This document shows positions 41,513-50,592 of a stretch of DNA of 64,000 nucleotides, piece after piece. The DNA is from DATCMH01 sp036563505 (GTDB lineage Bacteria; Pseudomonadota; Alphaproteobacteria; Rhizobiales; Beijerinckiaceae). The notes under the pieces were generated by a model that ran no database searches, was not told the DNA's origin, and worked only from the letters and a program-made list of their open reading frames with translations. The stretch is taken from contig DATCMH010000002.1 in NCBI GenBank assembly GCA_036563505.1, positions 248,001 to 312,000 on the forward strand, in the 5' to 3' direction. How positions within the stretch are numbered: the first letter of the stretch is position 1; every line of letters starts with the position of its first letter. The translations under genes were made by a program, and so were the position numbers.

Positions 41513-42736
41513 TCACTCAGCAGGCGTGGCGTAGGCGGCGGGAACGGTGCGCTCGAGGTTCGAGTCCTCGCCCATCGCATCGAGCATCAGGCGGTGCATG
41601 CTGGCCCAGGTCTTGTCCCAGGAGCCCGCGGCGAGGTGCCGATCGACCTTGGCAAGCCAGGCCTCGCGCTCCTCCGCGGAGCGGGCGAGCAGGCCTTCGA
41701 CCTTGCGCACGACCTCGAGCGGCGTCTTGGCGATCTCGACCAGTCCCTTCTCGCCGTAGGGGCGCACCACGTCGGTGATGGGCGTCGAGACGACCGGAAC
41801 GCCGGCGGCGAGGAATTCAGGGGTCTTGGTGGGAGAGATGAACTTCGTGGCCTCGTTGAGGGCGAAGTTCATGAAGCCGATGTCCCAACCGGCGAGGTAG
41901 CGGGGCAGCTCCTGATAGGTCTTGCCGCCGAGCCAGTGAATGTTGGCGGCCTTCGGCAGGGTCGCCGGGTCGATCTTCACGACGGGGCCGATCATCACGA
42001 ACTGCCACTCGGGGCGCAAAGCCGCCACCTCGCCCAGAAGCGCGATGTCCATGCGCTCGTCCACGACGCCGAAGAAGCCCAGCCGCGGCCCGGCGATGCC
42101 GGCCTGGTCGGACGGATCCTGACCTTTGAGCGACCGCGCCTTCACGAAATGATCGAACTCGATCGAGGAGGGAAAGCCGTGGACGTTGCGGTGGCGGTTG
42201 CGCTTGGCCTCGTAGAGGCTCATGCCGCCGGTGAAGACCACGTCGGCGCGCTCGAAGAGCTCCGCCTCGAGGTCGAGAAGCTCTTGGTTCGCGCCGCGGA
42301 ACAGCGAGAGCTCGTCCATGTTGTCGTAGATGACGAGATCGGCGTCGAGATGACCCGAGAAGGCCATCGCCATCGGGGTATAGTACCAGAATACCCGGGA
42401 CGTGTCGGGCTCGCGGTCGAGAAGCCTCTCGACGAGGTCGGCCTGCGCGCGGATCACGGCGTCATGGGACAGCCCCTCGGGCAGCATCGGCACGGCGATG
42501 CGGATGCCGCCGGGGCGCGAGGTCACTTCCATCGCCGGCTGGATGCCCGGTTTAAACATCGGCTCTTCGATCTGAAGCACCCGGTAGTGCTTGGCCGCCC
42601 GGCTCAGCAGGTGTTGCGGGCGCTGCCACACGAAATCCCAGCGCAAGTGGGAATAGACGACGAGCAGGGGGGCGGCGATTTCAGACGGGGAGGCGACTTC
42701 GAAAGCGGGCGCGCGGGACGGCAGACGCTCTGGCAT
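41513..42736 (-). CDS. Glycosyltransferase (GT-B, partner of Glf)
   Basis: A 407-aa GT1/GT4-type glycosyltransferase. The start MPERLPSRAPAFEVASPSEI leads into LLVVYSHLRWDFVWQRPQHL, typical of a family found beside UDP-galactopyranose mutase in alphaproteobacteria, then YDNMDELSLFRGA and the C-terminal KFISPTKTPEFLAAGVPVVS. No signal peptide. It may transfer galactofuranose or a neighbouring sugar; this is inferred from the adjacency to glf only. ATG at 42736 has AGGA eleven bases upstream. Confidence 0.88.
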   Translation of the reverse strand: MPERLPSRAPAFEVASPSEIAAPLLVVYSHLRWDFVWQRPQHLLSRAAKHYRVLQIEEPMFKPGIQPAMEVTSRPGGIRIAVPMLPEGLSHDAVIRAQADLVERLLDREPDTSRVFWYYTPMAMAFSGHLDADLVIYDNMDELSLFRGANQELLDLEAELFERADVVFTGGMSLYEAKRNRHRNVHGFPSSIEFDHFVKARSLKGQDPSDQAGIAGPRLGFFGVVDERMDIALLGEVAALRPEWQFVMIGPVVKIDPATLPKAANIHWLGGKTYQELPRYLAGWDIGFMNFALNEATKFISPTKTPEFLAAGVPVVSTPITDVVRPYGEKGLVEIAKTPLEVVRKVEGLLARSAEEREAWLAKVDRHLAAGSWDKTWASMHRLMLDAMGEDSNLERTVPAAYATPAE

Positions 42737-43213
42737 AGGGCGGTCCTCATGACTGCAGACAAGGTTCAACGGGCGGGGAGGAGAGGCCCCGAGAAGACGC
42801 TTGGCGTTGATCGTGTTGGATCGTCCGGGCCGTCGAGAACCCACGGAGGCGCGATCCACGGATCAACGCCAAGGGTGCAGCTTGGTTCCAGGTACGTAGC
42901 TCGAAGCTGAACCGGCGTTCAGGCGGCAATGGCCTTTGACGGGCGGCTGCGGACGACTCAGCAGCGCTCGATCCGGACCTGCAGGAGATCGCGAAAAGCC
43001 GGGAGCTTCGGGGCGCCGTGGACGCTCGGCGCACGCATCGTCAAGGACGGGCAGCGCCGTCCCGGTAGGATGGGCGGCTTGCTTTCAGCCAGCAAGGACA
43101 CGGTCGGCAAGGCGGCGCGTTTCGGGCCGCCGCCCGCGAGCGATCGCGCCGGCAGGACACCGCCTCATCGAACCAAGAGGTCGCGGTCCAGATCCTCGCG
43201 GGGCGATGCTCAG
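42737..43213. other. Gene-free interval 42737-43213
   Basis: 477 bp with no supported gene, upstream of the glycosyltransferase-glf operon and downstream of the minus-strand hypothetical gene. It holds the long inverted repeat at 42800-42873 (separate entry). Nothing else was recognised. Confidence 0.5.
42800..42873 (-). promoter_or_regulatory. Long imperfect hairpin in the leader of the glycosyltransferase-glf operon
   Basis: Perfect 13-bp arms CTTGGCGTTGATC (42800-42812) and GATCAACGCCAAG (42861-42873), with a second nested pair GGATCG / CGATCC inside. The structure lies 64-137 bp before the start of the minus-strand glycosyltransferase gene, in its probable 5' leader. It does not belong to the palindromic repeat family. 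Candidate RNA regulatory element or operator pair. Confidence 0.5.
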
Positions 43214-43570
43214 TCAGGCCGGCTCGGGCTCGGCGAAGAGATCGGCTTCGGCCTCGGGGGCGCTCGTCCCGCCCCAGGCGAACGAGGCCTTCGAGATGCG
43301 CCAGGGCCGCTCCGAAGAGGCGTTGATGGCCTCCGAGGGCTTGAGGCGGCGCAGGGTGCCGTCGGCGCGCACCTCGTCGATCGTGACGAAGCCGAAGATC
43401 TGGAGGCGAGAGGCCACCACCTTCGTCATGCGGTCGTCGGCGGGGACGGGCAAGGACCCGGCGTTGTAGACGGCGTCCATGAGGCTGCGCTGGTCGCGCC
43501 GGGGCGAAGGCATCGCCCGCTGCGGCCGGAAGCGGACGACGTTGCTGGAAGCTTGGGACTGGGTACGCAT
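43214..43570 (-). CDS. Hypothetical protein, 118 aa
   Basis: Open frame starting MRTQSQASSNVVRFRPQRAM with a basic N-terminus and a compact central part (PADDRMTKVVASRLQIFGFV, TIDEVRADGTLRRLKPSEAI) that looks like a real soluble domain. The tail is acidic. No family recognised, no clear ribosome binding site. It lies alone in a sparse region; similar short proteins with a VRFRP start occur in Hyphomicrobiales, but I cannot assign a function. Confidence 0.5.
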   Translation of the reverse strand: MRTQSQASSNVVRFRPQRAMPSPRRDQRSLMDAVYNAGSLPVPADDRMTKVVASRLQIFGFVTIDEVRADGTLRRLKPSEAINASSERPWRISKASFAWGGTSAPEAEADLFAEPEPA

Positions 43571-43818
43571 CGACTGAAGGACGCACTCACGGAACGCGAT
43601 GTCCGGAGAATTGACCTGAAGGCCTTAACGCCCGGTTTCCCATGCCGTCCCGCTCGCGGCGGAGCCCTCGCTTCTCGACCGAACCAGGGATCGAATCATC
43701 GTCGGATCGAGCTTGACGTTGAGGCGGAAGCGGCGATCACTGAAGCCTCGCCTGACCGGTGGTGCTGGCGTTGCGTTCGGGCCCGAACTCGTCAGGCACT
43801 CGCCTCAGGAGGCCTGCC

Positions 43819-44340
43819 ATGCCGCTCTCCACCGCTCACGCCCGTCTCACCCTTCTCGTCGCCGGTGCCCTGGCCGCAACCGTCATGCCGGCCGTCGCCC
43901 AGCAGGCGGTCATCCTCGTCCGACATGCGGAACAGACCGTCGTCGGCGGGATGATGGACGGCGATCCGCCGTTGAACGAGGATGGCAACCGCCGCGCCAA
44001 GTCGCTGGCCACCGTCCTCAAGGACACCGGCGCGACGGCGGTCTACGCGAGCCAGTACGCGCGATCGCAGGAGACCGCGGCCCCGATCGCGGCCGCCCTC
44101 GGCAGTCCCGTCAAGGTTGTGGCCAAGGATGACCTTGCTGCCCTCTCCGAGCAGCTTCGCTCGCAGCACGCCGGCGAGACGGTGCTCGTGGTCGGGCATT
44201 CGGACACGATCCCGGCGCTGCTGAAGCTTTGGGGTCATCCTCAGCCCACAGAGATCGGCAGGACCGAGTTCAACAGCGTGTGGCTCGTGGTTCCGCGCCA
44301 GGCCGGGCCGCCCGTAGTGTCGCGGATCCGGCTGCCCTGA
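43819..44340 (+). CDS. Exported histidine phosphatase family protein
   Basis: A 173-aa phosphoglycerate-mutase-like (histidine phosphatase) protein. A signal peptide covers about residues 1-27 (LLVAGALAATVMPAVAQQ). The catalytic RHA motif is ILVRHAEQTVVGG, with the second Arg in YASQYARSQETAAPIA and the second His in VLVVGHSDTIPALL. It therefore acts in the periplasm on phosphoesters; the substrate is unknown. The ATG at 43819 has a strong CAGGAGG seven bases upstream. Confidence 0.9.
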   Translation: MPLSTAHARLTLLVAGALAATVMPAVAQQAVILVRHAEQTVVGGMMDGDPPLNEDGNRRAKSLATVLKDTGATAVYASQYARSQETAAPIAAALGSPVKVVAKDDLAALSEQLRSQHAGETVLVVGHSDTIPALLKLWGHPQPTEIGRTEFNSVWLVVPRQAGPPVVSRIRLP

Positions 44341-44358
44341 GGCGCGCCGGCCCCCATC

Positions 44359-44808
44359 TCAATCGAGGCGATGCAGCGAAACGACCTCCGTCGAGCGCAG
44401 TCCCAAGGCCCGCGCCGAGCCCCGCGAGAGGTCGATGATCTTGCCCCGGGTGAAGGGGCCGCGGTCGTTGATCCGCACGACCACGGAGCGGCCGCTCGCC
44501 TCGTGAAGCACGCGTACGCGGGTGCCGAAGGGCAAGGTGCGGTGGGCCGCGGTGAGCCCGTCCGGGTTGAAGCGCTCGCCGTTCGCCGTGCGGGCGCCCG
44601 ACTGGTACCAGGTGGCCGCCCCGCGCTGGATCAAGCGCCTGCCAGACTCCGAATTGACGGCGCCGAGCCGACCGCCGTCGATCGAGGCGGTGCGGATCTC
44701 GTCCGTGCCGACACAGGCGCCGAGCGACAGGCAGACGGGCAGAAGCATCCAGAGCCGGCGTGTCGCCCGCGGAGCCGAGAGGATCGGGTTCCCGGTCATC
44801 ACGAACAT
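44359..44808 (-). CDS. rlpA: RlpA-like septal/cell-wall lipoprotein (first copy)
   Basis: A 149-aa lipoprotein with a double-psi beta-barrel. From the ATG at 44808 the signal ends LPVCLSLGAC, a lipobox. The barrel has [35 protein letters not shown] and [18 protein letters not shown], with the catalytic-type His and Asp of RlpA/expansin-like folds. RlpA proteins cleave denuded peptidoglycan glycans or act at the septum. There is no C-terminal SPOR domain. A shorter paralogue without a lipobox lies at 57510. Confidence 0.9.
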   Translation of the reverse strand: MFVMTGNPILSAPRATRRLWMLLPVCLSLGACVGTDEIRTASIDGGRLGAVNSESGRRLIQRGAATWYQSGARTANGERFNPDGLTAAHRTLPFGTRVRVLHEASGRSVVVRINDRGPFTRGKIIDLSRGSARALGLRSTEVVSLHRLD

Positions 44809-44992
44809 GATCGCTGCTCCTCGCGCTGCCGCGGCCAAGCTCGCCGCCTGCGCGACAAGCGTGACCGTGACGATTCGTTCCAGGCACACGGCCGCTCGAT
44901 GCCGCATGCCCCCTTCCCCTTCGCGGCGGTCGGACTAGGTTGACGATCGGGTTCGACGGACGAATCCCTCCACGCGGCATTCAAGTTGGTTC

Positions 44993-46543
44993 ATGGCGTC
45001 TTTGTCTGATTCCCACGTCGCCGTCGTCGGCGCCGGCCCCGGCGGTCTCGCGGCGGCACTGCTCCTCGCAGCCCAAGGCCTGCGCGTCACGGTGTTCGAG
45101 AAGGACGAGGCGGTGGGCGGCCGCACCAAGACGGTGACGGCCCCCGGCGGCTACCGCTTCGACATCGGGCCGACCTTCTTCCTCTATCCCCAAGTGCTCG
45201 CCGAGATCTTTCAGGCCTGCGGCGAGCGCCTGGAGGATCACGTCGAGCTCAGGAAGCTCGACCCGCAATACCACTTGATTTTCGAGGGCGGCGGCGAGAT
45301 CCGGGCGACGCCGGACGTCGCTCGCCTCGAAGCCGAGATCGCCAAGATCGCCCCGGCCGATGCCCTGAACGTGCACCGCTTCCTGGCCGACAACCGCAAG
45401 AAGCTGAAGGTTTTCGGCCCGGTCTTGCAGCAGGCCTTCACGCGGCCGCAGGATATCGCGAGCCAGGCGATGATCCAGGCGCTCCCGTACCTGCGCCCCC
45501 ATGCGACCGTCGATCGGGACCTTAAGCGCTACTTCGCGGACCCCAGGGTGAGGCTCACCTTCTCGTTCCAGACCAAGTATCTCGGAATGAGCCCTTTCCA
45601 GTGCCCGAGCCTGTTCACGATCCTGTCCTTCCTCGAATACGAGCACGGCGTCTTTCACCCCATGGGCGGATGCGGTGTGGTCTCGGAGGCCATGGCGGCG
45701 CTGGCCCAGCGCATGGGCGTGACGTTCCGTCTGGGCCAGCCGGTCGACCAGATTCTCTACGAGGGCGGCCGTGCGGTGGGCCTCGTGGCGGGAGGCGAGC
45801 GGCACCAGATGGACGCCGTCGTCATCAACGGGGATTTCGGCCACGCCGCGCGCCGTCTCATCCCGGAGGCGCACCGCCCGCGTTGGACCGACACCAAACT
45901 CGACCGCGCTCGCCTCTCCTGCTCCACCTTCATGCTCTATCTCGGCCTTGAGGGCGGCGTGCCGGAGAGCCTCGAGCACCACACGATTCTGCTCGCCCGC
46001 GACTACGAGCGGAACATCCGGGAGATCACCGAGGGCATCCTGCCGCGGGAGCCCTCGATCTACGTCCAGAACGCGGGTGTGACCGACCCGTCCATGGCGC
46101 CGAAAGGCCACACGAGCCTCTACGTGCTCGTGCCGGTCCCTAACCTGCGCGCCGGCATCGACTGGACGGTCGAGGCGCCGCGCTACCGCGCGCTCGCCCT
46201 CAAGCGCCTGGAGGCGCTCGGGCTGCACAACCTCGAGTCCCGCATCCGCTACGAGCGGATCGTCACGCCGTCGGATTGGCAGGATGAGTTCGCCGTCAAC
46301 GAGGGCGCGACCTTCAACCTGGCGCACGACCTGCGCCAGATGCTGTATTTCCGCCCGCATAACCGCTTCGGCCCGGGCGTCTACCTCGTCGGCGGCGGCA
46401 CGCATCCGGGCTCGGGCCTTCCCGTCATCTACGAGGGTGCCCGGATCACCACGCGGCTGCTGCTCGAAGACCTCGCCCAGGCCGCCGCGCCCCGGCGGTG
46501 GCCGAGGCCGGCCCGCGTTCCCGTCGCGGAGGCCCGTCCATGA
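44993..46543 (+). CDS. CrtI-type carotenoid desaturase (CrtN-like)
   Basis: FAD-dependent phytoene/squalene-type desaturase, 516 aa. The dinucleotide motif is VAVVGAGPGGLAAALLLAAQ, then EKDEAVGGRTKTV and FDIGPTFFLYP; the C-terminal CrtI signature is YLVGGGTHPGSGLPVIYEGA. It is the first gene of a tight operon that also makes squalene, so it may desaturate squalene or hydroxysqualene to C30 carotenoid backbones, as proposed for Methylobacterium. Phytoene desaturase is the alternative; no phytoene synthase (CrtB) is visible here. Stop overlaps the DUF2141 start (ATGA). Confidence 0.88.
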   Translation: MASLSDSHVAVVGAGPGGLAAALLLAAQGLRVTVFEKDEAVGGRTKTVTAPGGYRFDIGPTFFLYPQVLAEIFQACGERLEDHVELRKLDPQYHLIFEGGGEIRATPDVARLEAEIAKIAPADALNVHRFLADNRKKLKVFGPVLQQAFTRPQDIASQAMIQALPYLRPHATVDRDLKRYFADPRVRLTFSFQTKYLGMSPFQCPSLFTILSFLEYEHGVFHPMGGCGVVSEAMAALAQRMGVTFRLGQPVDQILYEGGRAVGLVAGGERHQMDAVVINGDFGHAARRLIPEAHRPRWTDTKLDRARLSCSTFMLYLGLEGGVPESLEHHTILLARDYERNIREITEGILPREPSIYVQNAGVTDPSMAPKGHTSLYVLVPVPNLRAGIDWTVEAPRYRALALKRLEALGLHNLESRIRYERIVTPSDWQDEFAVNEGATFNLAHDLRQMLYFRPHNRFGPGVYLVGGGTHPGSGLPVIYEGARITTRLLLEDLAQAAAPRRWPRPARVPVAEARP

Positions 46544-46950
46544 GAACCGTCGCCAGAGCCCTCGTCCTCGCGGCCGCCCTGCTCGCGCCGGGCCTGGCGC
46601 TGGCCGGAACGCTCGTCGTGCGCGTCTCAGGCGTCAAGGCGGCGCAGGGCACGATTTATGTCGGAGTCTGCGCCAGGAGTTTCGACGAGGCCGACTGCCC
46701 CTACAAGGATCGCAAGGCGGCTGCCCCCGGCACCGTGGAGCTGCGCATCCCCAACGTCGCGCCCGGCCGCTACGCCATCGCGGTCTACCACGACGTCAAC
46801 GGCAACGGCCGGCTCGATAAAACGCTGTTCGTGCCGAACGAGCCCTACGGCTTCTCGAACAACGCTGGCGGCGGCACCGTCCCGAGCTTCGAGGGAGCGT
46901 TGATCACGGTCGCCGACCCCACGACGGCGGTCGCGGTCGCCCTGCGGTGA
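46540..46950 (+). CDS. Exported DUF2141 protein
   Basis: A 136-aa secreted protein with a Sec signal (about 1-23, ALVLAAALLAPGLALAG) followed by a DUF2141 beta-sandwich. The hallmarks are PNVAPGRYAIAVYHDVNGNG and RLDKTLFVPNEPYGFSNN. DUF2141 genes are repeatedly found in carotenoid clusters of alphaproteobacteria and others, but the role is unknown; periplasmic binding or transport of carotenoid is speculation. ATG at 46540 overlaps the desaturase stop. Confidence 0.9.
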   Translation: MRTVARALVLAAALLAPGLALAGTLVVRVSGVKAAQGTIYVGVCARSFDEADCPYKDRKAAAPGTVELRIPNVAPGRYAIAVYHDVNGNGRLDKTLFVPNEPYGFSNNAGGGTVPSFEGALITVADPTTAVAVALR

Positions 46951-46954
46951 CACC

Positions 46955-48073
46955 GTGGAGATGAGCGGCGGCGCGACGCCCCAGGCCTCGGGCCTGTGGA
47001 GGCTCTTGGCGCTCGCGGCGCATGCCGGCGACACCCTCGGCCTGCGCCGTGCCGAGGCGGGCCGCGCGGTTCCCGCAGCGGACGCGCCCGAAGCCGTCAC
47101 CGCCGTGACCGACCGCATCGAGGAGCAGGTCTGGACCGCGACCGCGCTCGTCGTGGCCATCGAGACGGGGCTCGTGGAAGCCCTGTTGCGCACGCCGCGC
47201 CGGCCGTTGCAGCCCGCGGAGGCGGAAGGCTTGTCCGGCCTGCCCGCGCCCATCGCCGCGGGCGTCCTCGACATCCTCGTCGGCCTCGGCTGGGCGCACC
47301 GGGATGGGGAACAGTACCGGGCGAGCGCCGGGCTCGACGGCTTCGCGAGGCCGGAGCGCTTCGCCCAGCTCGCTGCCGCGGTGCAGGCACCACTGCTTCA
47401 GGCGCGGGATTTTCGCGCTCGCGCCGCGGCGGGCGAGGTGGATCTCGAGGGCTGGCGCTTTACCGACCCGGACGTCATCGAGGCGCAAGGCGCGCTCACG
47501 GCCGCGATGGCGGAGCGGGCGATCCCGCGCCTGCGATTCCTGCCTGGCCTGACGAGCCGGCTCGAAGCGCCGGGCGCCGCCCTCCTCGACGTCGGCGCGG
47601 GCGCGGCGGGCCTTGCCATCGCCTTGTGCCGGCGATTTCCCCATCTGCGGGCCGTCTGCCTCGAACCGGCGCCGCACCCGGCGGCGATCGGCGAGGCGAA
47701 GATCACGGAGGCCGGGCTCTCCGACCGCATCGAGTTGCGCCGCCAACGCGTCGAGCACATCGCCGAGGCGGAGGCCTACGACCTCGTCTTCCTGCCCCAG
47801 ATGTTCCTGCCCGATCCCGTGATGGCCGCGGCGGCACCGGTTCTGCAGCGGGCACTCAAGCCTCGAGGCTGGCTCCTCGCTGCTGTGATGAGCCGACCCG
47901 GCGCGGACGCGGGGTCGGCCGTGCTGCGCCTGCGCAACCTGCTTTGGGGCGGTAATGCCCGCAGCGCCGCCGCGGTGAAGGATGTGCTGCTCGCGGCGGG
48001 GTTCTCCCCCGTCATCCGTTCGCCGGGGCGCGAGGTGGTGCGCATGGTCTGCGCCCGCCGTCCGCCGTCTTGA
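46955..48073 (+). CDS. SAM-dependent O-methyltransferase (CrtF/hydroxyneurosporene-methyltransferase-like)
   Basis: A 372-aa methyltransferase of the acetylserotonin-O-methyltransferase type: a helical winged-helix dimerisation part (about 1-195, TATALVVAIETGLVEAL) and a Rossmann domain with ALLDVGAGAAGLAIAL as SAM motif. Starts at GTG 46955, 4 bp after the DUF2141 stop. In this operon it may methylate a hydroxyl or carboxyl of the carotenoid (methyl esters of C30 carotenoic acids are known in other bacteria). Substrate is inferred from context. Confidence 0.8.
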   Translation: MEMSGGATPQASGLWRLLALAAHAGDTLGLRRAEAGRAVPAADAPEAVTAVTDRIEEQVWTATALVVAIETGLVEALLRTPRRPLQPAEAEGLSGLPAPIAAGVLDILVGLGWAHRDGEQYRASAGLDGFARPERFAQLAAAVQAPLLQARDFRARAAAGEVDLEGWRFTDPDVIEAQGALTAAMAERAIPRLRFLPGLTSRLEAPGAALLDVGAGAAGLAIALCRRFPHLRAVCLEPAPHPAAIGEAKITEAGLSDRIELRRQRVEHIAEAEAYDLVFLPQMFLPDPVMAAAAPVLQRALKPRGWLLAAVMSRPGADAGSAVLRLRNLLWGGNARSAAAVKDVLLAAGFSPVIRSPGREVVRMVCARRPPS

Positions 48074-48196
48074 AGGAAAGGCGCCGGCTTCTAGTATGGT
48101 CTGGCGTTGGCATAAGTCATCGCAGGCGTCGGGCGCCCAAGGGTTCAATCCGTTTTCGCGGCGCCGGAACCGGCGCCGGCCAGTGAGGAGCGTTTC

Positions 48197-49729
48197 GTGA
48201 TCGGCACAGGGTCGAAGGTCGCGGTGGTCGGCGCCGGTCTCGGCGGTCTCGCCGCCGCCTGCGTGGCAGGGGCGCGGGGACATCAGGTCACTCTCTACGA
48301 CAAGAACCCGTGGCTCGGCGGCAAGGCGGCGGTGCTGCACGAGGGCGGTTTCCGGTTCGACATGGGCCCGACCATCCTCACCGTGCCCCGCGTTCTCTTC
48401 CGCATCTTCGGCGAGGCGAACCGGCGCCTCGAGGACTACCTCGACCTCGTGCGGCTCGACCCGCAATGGCGCTGCTTCTTCGACGACGGCGCGCGCATCG
48501 ACCTCTTGGAGGACATCCCGAAGATGTCCACCGAGATGGACCGTTTCGCCCCGGGCAAAGGCGCGGGCGAGGGCTACAAACGCTTCCAGGAGATTGCGGC
48601 GCACCTGCACGGCGTGTCCGACAAGTTCTTCTTCTGGAAGCCCGTCGAGGACCTGTTCGACACGATCGACATCAAGGCGAACTTCAACCCTTCGACCATG
48701 CGCGACGTGATCAGCCTGCGCATGGGCGCGTCGGTGGCCGGCACGATCCGCTCCAAGGTGAAGGACGACCGCCTCGCCCAGATGCTGGATCACTTCACGC
48801 AATACGTGGGCTCGAACCCCTACGCTTCGCCCGCCGTGCTGTGCTCCATCGCCCATATGCAGGCCGCAGACGGCGTCTGGTATCCGATGGGCGGAACCCG
48901 CGCGGTCGCGGAGGCGCTCACCAAGCTCGCCACGGAACTCGGGGCGGTCCTGAAGCCCGGCACCGAGGTCACCGGCCTCGACCTCAGGGGCGGTGTCGTG
49001 CGCGGCGTCGTCACGGCGCAGGGCACGGAAGCCTACGACGCCGTGATCTCCAACATGGACTCGATCCGTACCTACCGCGAGCTCGTCGGTGGCGACATCG
49101 GAGCGGCGGTGGACCGCAAAGGCTACGAGCCGGCCTGCTCCGGCGTCGTTCTCTATCTCGGCCTGAACAAGCGTTACGAGCACCTCGCCCACCACGATTT
49201 CGTCTTCTCTCGCGACCCGGAGGAGGAGTTCGACGCCATCTACAAGCGCGGCGAGCCGGCGCCCGACCCGACCGCGTATCTCGCGGCCCCCGCGGCCACC
49301 GACCCGAGCGTCGCGCCCGAGGGCGGGGAGGCCCTCTACGTTCTCGTTCACACGCCGTATCTGCGGCCCCACCACGACTGGCAACAGATGTTCCCGGCCT
49401 ACCGGCAGGTGATCCTCGACAAGCTCAAGCGCACGGCGGGGATGGAGGACATCGAGGAGCGCATCGTCGTCGAGCGGCACCTCACGCCCCAGGACATCCA
49501 CGACCGCTACAAGGTGCTCAACGGCGCGATCTACGGGCTCGCTTCCCACGGCAAGTTCCTGGGCGCCTTCAAGCCGGGCAACCGCTCGCGCCAGGTGCCG
49601 GGCTTGTACCTCGCCGGCGGCGCGGCCCATCCCGGCCCCGGCATGCCCATGGTGATGATGTCCGGCTGGATCGCCGCCGATGCCATGGACACGGACCGCC
49701 GCGGCGAGGACTTGCGGACCGCCTCGTGA
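48197..49729 (+). CDS. CrtI-family desaturase/oxidase (CrtD- or CrtP-like)
   Basis: Second FAD-dependent carotenoid enzyme, 510 aa, GTG start with GAGGAG six bases upstream. Motifs are VAVVGAGLGGLAAACVAGAR, FDMGPTILTVPRVLFRIFGE and the C-terminal LYLAGGAAHPGPGMPMVMMS. It differs clearly from the first desaturase, as expected for the oxidase (CrtP/CrtNb) that forms terminal aldehydes or acids in C30 pathways, or for a CrtD-type desaturase. The 123-bp gap before it has no gene. Stop overlaps the next start (GTGA). Confidence 0.87.
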   Translation: MIGTGSKVAVVGAGLGGLAAACVAGARGHQVTLYDKNPWLGGKAAVLHEGGFRFDMGPTILTVPRVLFRIFGEANRRLEDYLDLVRLDPQWRCFFDDGARIDLLEDIPKMSTEMDRFAPGKGAGEGYKRFQEIAAHLHGVSDKFFFWKPVEDLFDTIDIKANFNPSTMRDVISLRMGASVAGTIRSKVKDDRLAQMLDHFTQYVGSNPYASPAVLCSIAHMQAADGVWYPMGGTRAVAEALTKLATELGAVLKPGTEVTGLDLRGGVVRGVVTAQGTEAYDAVISNMDSIRTYRELVGGDIGAAVDRKGYEPACSGVVLYLGLNKRYEHLAHHDFVFSRDPEEEFDAIYKRGEPAPDPTAYLAAPAATDPSVAPEGGEALYVLVHTPYLRPHHDWQQMFPAYRQVILDKLKRTAGMEDIEERIVVERHLTPQDIHDRYKVLNGAIYGLASHGKFLGAFKPGNRSRQVPGLYLAGGAAHPGPGMPMVMMSGWIAADAMDTDRRGEDLRTAS

Positions 49730-50592
49730 CCGCGGCGCCGGCCCCGTCGCGTGACGTGCTTCGGCGGCTCGCCGGCCGCCTGCCTCCGGCCGAGCGCCCG
49801 ACGGCGCGCCGGTCGGCGGCGATCCACGCCTTCATGGCGCACTACTTCGACCGCTTCTTTCGCCGCCACATGAACGCCTTGCGCGTCGCGCGCTGGGGCG
49901 AGCCGAGCGTGCCGGCGGGCGCCGGCCCGGTCATCGTCTATTCCAACCATCCCGCCTGGTGGGACGCAGCGATCTACATCCTTGCGGCCCGGCGCTACTT
50001 TCCCGAGGCCGAGAGCTACGCCCCCCTCGATGCCGCGATGCTGGAGCGCTACCGCGTCTTCGGCCGCATCGGCGCCTTCGGGGTCGATCTCGAGAGCCCT
50101 GCGGGGGCCGCCCACTTCCTCGCCGCGAGCGCCGACGTGCTCAGCGCCCCGAACCGGGTGATGTGGGTGGCCGCTCAAGGGCGCTTCGGCGACGTGCGGG
50201 AACGGCCGCTCGGGCTGAAACCCGGGGTGGCGCGCCTCGCCGAGCTCGCGCCGGAGGACGCCGTGTTCCTCCCGCTCGCCATCGAATACGCCTTCTGGCT
50301 CGAGCGCGGCGGTGAAGCCTGCCTCGCCTTCGGCCCGCCCCTCGCGGCGTCCGAGCTCGCCGCCCTTCCCCGCCCGGAGCGCCTGGCGCGTCTCGAGCGG
50401 ACGCTCGCCGGCACCCTCGACGACCTCTCCCGCGACGTGATGAGCCGCGAGCCGGCGCGCTTCGTCCCGGTGATCGAGGGCAACGCCGGGGTCGGCGGTA
50501 TCTACGACGCGGCTCGTCGCTTGGGCTCCGCACTCCGGGGACAGCGCTTCCGGGCCGGGCACGCCGACGCCCTCTCCGAGAGGCGGTCCTGA
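49726..50592 (+). CDS. PlsC-like acyltransferase
   Basis: A 288-aa membrane-associated acyltransferase of the lysophospholipid acyltransferase (PlsC) superfamily. The catalytic block I is VIVYSNHPAWWDAAIYI (NHx4D) and block III-like sequence follows in MWVAAQGRFGDVRERPLGLK. GTG start at 49726 in a GTGA overlap. In staphyloxanthin-type pathways an acyltransferase finishes a glycosylated C30 carotenoid, so this gene next to a GT2 could acylate the sugar; alternatively it acts on phospholipid. The staphylococcal CrtO has a different fold, so the parallel is functional only. Confidence 0.82.
   Translation: MTAAPAPSRDVLRRLAGRLPPAERPTARRSAAIHAFMAHYFDRFFRRHMNALRVARWGEPSVPAGAGPVIVYSNHPAWWDAAIYILAARRYFPEAESYAPLDAAMLERYRVFGRIGAFGVDLESPAGAAHFLAASADVLSAPNRVMWVAAQGRFGDVRERPLGLKPGVARLAELAPEDAVFLPLAIEYAFWLERGGEACLAFGPPLAASELAALPRPERLARLERTLAGTLDDLSRDVMSREPARFVPVIEGNAGVGGIYDAARRLGSALRGQRFRAGHADALSERRS

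Noticed and set aside
46904..49630. A 908-codon open frame antisense to the methyltransferase and second desaturase
   Set aside because: It is a shadow in very GC-rich DNA; its product is Arg/Glu/Asp/His-rich without recognisable domains, while the plus-strand genes have clear motifs and overlapping starts.
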